Source: Streptococcus sp. zg-86
GTDB lineage: Bacteria; Bacillota; Bacilli; Lactobacillales; Streptococcaceae
Assembly: GCF_017639855.1 (NCBI RefSeq)
Contig: NZ_CP072115.1
Span: 806,001-870,000, forward strand
Length of the DNA: 64,000 bases
Reading direction: 5' to 3'
The notes below the pieces were generated by a model. It ran no database searches and had not been told where the DNA came from. It saw only the letters and a program-made list of their open reading frames with translations. Positions within the stretch are counted from its first letter, which is position 1. Each line of letters starts with the position of its first letter. Of this stretch, positions 61,900-64,000 are shown one piece after another. A program made the translations under genes and the position numbers.

Positions 61900-61950
61900 T
61901 GAATAAAAATACAAAATAAGGTTGACAAATGAATAAAAATACTTTACAAT
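61900..61950 (+). promoter_or_regulatory. Promoter with two ArgR-like boxes
   Basis: TTGACA (61922-61927), 17 bases, TACAAT (61945-61950). Two copies of TGAATAAAAATAC (61900-61912 and 61930-61942), 30 bp apart, match the ArgR/AhrC operator half-pattern TGAATWWWWAT; the second fills the promoter spacer. After it come AAAGGAG and a 9-codon ORF (61983-62009, MKMKEKVR) cut short by a stop, then the family A repeat. It points to arginine-dependent control of the binding-protein gene at 62356. Confidence 0.65.
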
Positions 61951-62039
61951 AAGATTATCTTTTGAAAAAAGGAGAAAATAGGATGAAAATGAAAGAAAAA
62001 GTCCGATGATATAGAGGGTTTACTAAGGTTTGAAGATTG

Positions 62040-62327
62040 TATAGTGAATGGAATAACGGTTAGGACATCGTTATACTCTATAAAAATCAACATCTGACTA
62101 GCTTCCACAATTGAGAATTGTGGAAGGCTGGAAATAGAACGAGCACAGCTCGCCCCTTTGAACCACTAGTTCGGACTAATGGTAGCTGAGGATTATTGCA
62201 TAATCCTTATTTCCAACCTTCAACAGTCCAGTAGACTATTGAAGGTTGGATATGGAGTAATCCCCGATTAATGCCAGTTCTATCTGCAGCTCCTTGCCTT
62301 GTCCGATTCCTTTCTTAATACACTATA
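62040..62327. repeat. Family A small mobile repeat, copy 4, with partial nested element
   Basis: 288 bp from TATAGTGAATGGAATAAC to AATACACTATA. The nested element keeps its left end (TATACTCTATAAAAATCAA) but lost its right end. It lies between the ArgR-type promoter and the binding-protein gene, so the messenger must cross it. Confidence 0.75.
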
Positions 62328-62355
62328 ATAAAGAAACAGAAAAAGAGGAAAAAAG

Positions 62356-63171
62356 ATGAAATTGAAAAAAATGATGACAGCAACAGTTGCTCTTGTGGCG
62401 GGTTTGAGCTTGGCCGCATGTGGTGGTTCTAGTAAGGATGCGGGTAAGGATCCATTAGAAAAAATCAAAGAAAAAGGCAGCTTGGTGGTTGCGACCAGTC
62501 CAGACTATGCGCCATTTGAGTTCCAAACCTTGGTTGAAGGGAAAAATAAGGTTGTCGGAGCGGATATTCTGCTGGCTGAAAAATTGGCAGAACAATTGGG
62601 CGTGAAATTGGAAGTTTCATCCATGAACTTTGACAATGTCCTAAATAGTGTGCAAAATGGCAAGGCTGATATTGCTATTGCAGGACTATCTGTGTCTGAA
62701 GAACGCTTGAAGGTCTTTGACTTTTCAGATGCCTACTACAAGGTAAAGGATATGCTTCTGGTGAAACAAGATGCCGTCAAGAGTTTTGGGTCAATAGAGA
62801 GTTTGGCGGGTAAAAAAGTAGCTGTTCAAAAAGGAACAACTCAAGAAACTTATGCCAAAGAGGAGTTGAAAGATTCCAGTATTGTTTCTCTGACCCAAGT
62901 AGGAGAAGCAATCAATGAGTTGAAATCCGGTCAAGTCGATGCTGTTTTATTGGATTCTCCAGTCGCATTAGGTTATACATCTCAAAATAAGGATCTTGCT
63001 GTTGCAGATATTGCCTTCCCAGAGACTGAGGCGAATACAAAGGCTATTGCCATGTCAAAAGACAGCGGTGAATTAAAGACAGAAATCGATAAGATTATTA
63101 AAGGACTTGTGGAGAGTGGTGAGTACGAAAACTACTTGAAAGAAGTTGCCAAATATACAGCAGTTGAATAG
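62356..63171 (+). CDS. Amino acid ABC transporter substrate-binding lipoprotein
   Basis: 271 residues. The signal peptide ends in a lipobox LAAC (Cys near residue 21) followed by GGSSKDAGKD. A type 3 binding fold follows: LVVATSPDYAPFEFQT near 42, DILLAEKLAEQLGV near 69, the FDFSDAYYKVKD hinge near 119 and LAGKKVAVQKGTTQETYA near 147. No permease or ATPase gene accompanies it, so it must work with a transporter encoded elsewhere. The ArgR-like boxes upstream suggest arginine or another basic amino acid as ligand (inference). Confidence 0.88.
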   Translation: MKLKKMMTATVALVAGLSLAACGGSSKDAGKDPLEKIKEKGSLVVATSPDYAPFEFQTLVEGKNKVVGADILLAEKLAEQLGVKLEVSSMNFDNVLNSVQNGKADIAIAGLSVSEERLKVFDFSDAYYKVKDMLLVKQDAVKSFGSIESLAGKKVAVQKGTTQETYAKEELKDSSIVSLTQVGEAINELKSGQVDAVLLDSPVALGYTSQNKDLAVADIAFPETEANTKAIAMSKDSGELKTEIDKIIKGLVESGEYENYLKEVAKYTAVE

Positions 63172-63177
63172 AAAAAT

Positions 63178-63204
63178 CCCCAATCCAGCATTTGGATTGG
63201 GGTT
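63178..63204. terminator. Terminator between the convergent genes
   Basis: Perfect 10-bp stem CCCCAATCCA/TGGATTGGGG right after the binding-protein gene. The better T run is on the minus strand (after glgB), so it may mainly stop that transcript. Confidence 0.7.
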
Positions 63205-63274
63205 ATGTGTATCTAGCGAAGGCCTGAAAGAGGCAAGTCTAGTTACTAGGGAAGTCAATATGCATCAAATATTC

Positions 63275-63555
63275 CTAGTCTATCTTACAAATCAGGTATT
63301 TTTTACTGAATTTTTCTAGCCTAGGCACAAAGTCAGACATTTTTCGCTGAATAATTTCTCTCCTAGGAGCTAAGTCTGCTATATTTCGTTGCGTTTTTGC
63401 AGACTAGGAGCTAGGTCTGCTATTTTTCATTGCATTTTTCCAGCCTAGCTACTAAGTCTGGTATTTTTCGCTGTGTTTGTCAATCCTAGATGCAAGGTCT
63501 GCAAATTTCGCTGAATTTTTCTCGCCTAGGCACTTAGTGAGAAATATTCTGCTCA
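63275..63555. repeat. 41-bp tandem repeats, about six units
   Basis: A CTAG-containing unit (CCTAGGxxCxAAGTCTG, then TTTTTCGCTGxxTTTTT) recurs with starts at about 63321, 63363, 63404, 63445, 63486 and 63526, spaced 40-42 bp; a looser copy begins near 63275. No gene is present. Units are diverged at many positions. They lie between the binding-protein gene and the 3' end of glgB. Confidence 0.7.
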
Positions 63556-63561
63556 TTTTTT

Positions 63562-64000
63562 CTAGTCACTATCTGCTGAACTGTCTAGGCGGCTAAGATA
63601 GTAGGTCGTTAAGCGTGGTATGGTGATGCGTGCGCCGTCTTTATCTGCTTTCAATGTGAAAGTTTCGGTTGGAATGGCATTGGAAGAAAAGACTAGTTGG
63701 TACTCAGCCCCTTCTGGGAGATCCAGTTGCAAATCGTAAACCTCTTGATCATTGAAGTTATTGACGACTAGGATTTCTTCCTCGTCGCTGTAACGGCAAA
63801 ATGCATAGCAGTTGGCTTCTTCTAGGATTTTTGCCCATTTAAAGCCTTTTTCATGGACTTGGTAATCATACTTCCAGAAAGCATCATGCTGACGGTAGAA
63901 GTTGGTGAGGGTCTTCATCATTTGAGCAAAGGATTGATGGATTGGAAAGTCGAGTAGGCTCCAGTCCATTTGGGTATACTCATGCCATTCGCGAATATGG
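63562..64000 (-). CDS. glgB: 1,4-alpha-glucan branching enzyme, 3' end only
   Basis: The C-terminal about 146 residues of a protein running off the right edge. The visible start (REWHEYTQMDWSLLD) matches the GlgB C-terminal region EWxxxxxLDWxLL, followed by a helix and the C-terminal beta domain (EEILVVNNFNDQ, YQLVFSSNA). GlgB makes the alpha-1,6 branches of glycogen. A related alpha-glucanase cannot be fully excluded because the catalytic part is outside the window. The stop is about 5 bases from the 41-bp repeats. Confidence 0.7.
   Translation of the reverse strand, partial: HIREWHEYTQMDWSLLDFPIHQSFAQMMKTLTNFYRQHDAFWKYDYQVHEKGFKWAKILEEANCYAFCRYSDEEEILVVNNFNDQEVYDLQLDLPEGAEYQLVFSSNAIPTETFTLKADKDGARITIPRLTTYYLSRLDSSADSD

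Overview
The window is low-G+C Firmicute DNA, most likely from a Streptococcus close to S. suis. The evidence is a YSIRK/LPXTG surface protein, a Wzx/Wzy capsule locus headed by wzg-wzh-wzd-wze, streptococcal housekeeping proteins (UvrC, ObgE, LepA, UvrB, fused GlnP) and repeat families of S. suis character. The species is an inference: the wzh-before-wzd order is the pneumococcal one, not the usual S. suis order. No rRNA, tRNA or CRISPR array was seen.

Layout. 1-2.2 kb: the end of a galactitol-type PTS IIC gene and dgoD. 2.7-9.2 kb: a lipoprotein, a HAD nucleotidase, a thioesterase, a VanY-type carboxypeptidase, uvrC, a DUF4044 mini-protein and obgE. 9.2-9.8 kb: a structured 229-bp tandem repeat without a gene. 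9.8-21.2 kb: a small conserved protein, an ABC-F ATPase behind an attenuator leader, lepA, glnPQ, a CPBP protease and uvrB. 21.2-23.4 kb: a tandem array of three complete type I toxin-antitoxin units and one truncated unit, ending against an XRE regulator whose two operators sit on a promoter with no surviving gene.

24.0-35.3 kb: one gene for a 3762-residue cell-wall-anchored protein with 13 Rib-type repeats and about 74 calcium-binding thrombospondin type 3 motifs, followed by a coupled small cysteine-rich ORF. 36.2-54.6 kb: a capsule locus: regulatory and export genes, synthesis of a 4-amino-6-deoxy sugar and its priming transferase, three glycosyltransferases, Wzy, an acyltransferase, Wzx, and an unusual run of LicD, opine-dehydrogenase-like, HAD phosphatase, NTP transferase, Asp/Glu racemase and cytidylyltransferase genes. 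I read that run as a pathway making and transferring a CDP-activated substituent of unknown identity. From about 44.6 kb the locus becomes distinctly AT-rich, as expected for exchanged capsule DNA.

54.6-64 kb: an IS66 element with a frameshifted transposase, a GNAT toxin-antitoxin-like pair, a DUF3990-like gene split by a small mobile repeat, a stand-alone glycosyltransferase, a GNAT/Nudix pair, an amino-acid-binding lipoprotein behind a promoter with two ArgR-like boxes, 41-bp tandem repeats, and the 3' end of glgB.

Two families of short non-coding mobile repeats are scattered through the window. Family A has TATAGTG ends, four copies, and a second element nested in three of them. Family B has CAG ends, three copies of 276-292 bp, and target duplications of about 20 bp at two of its three sites.
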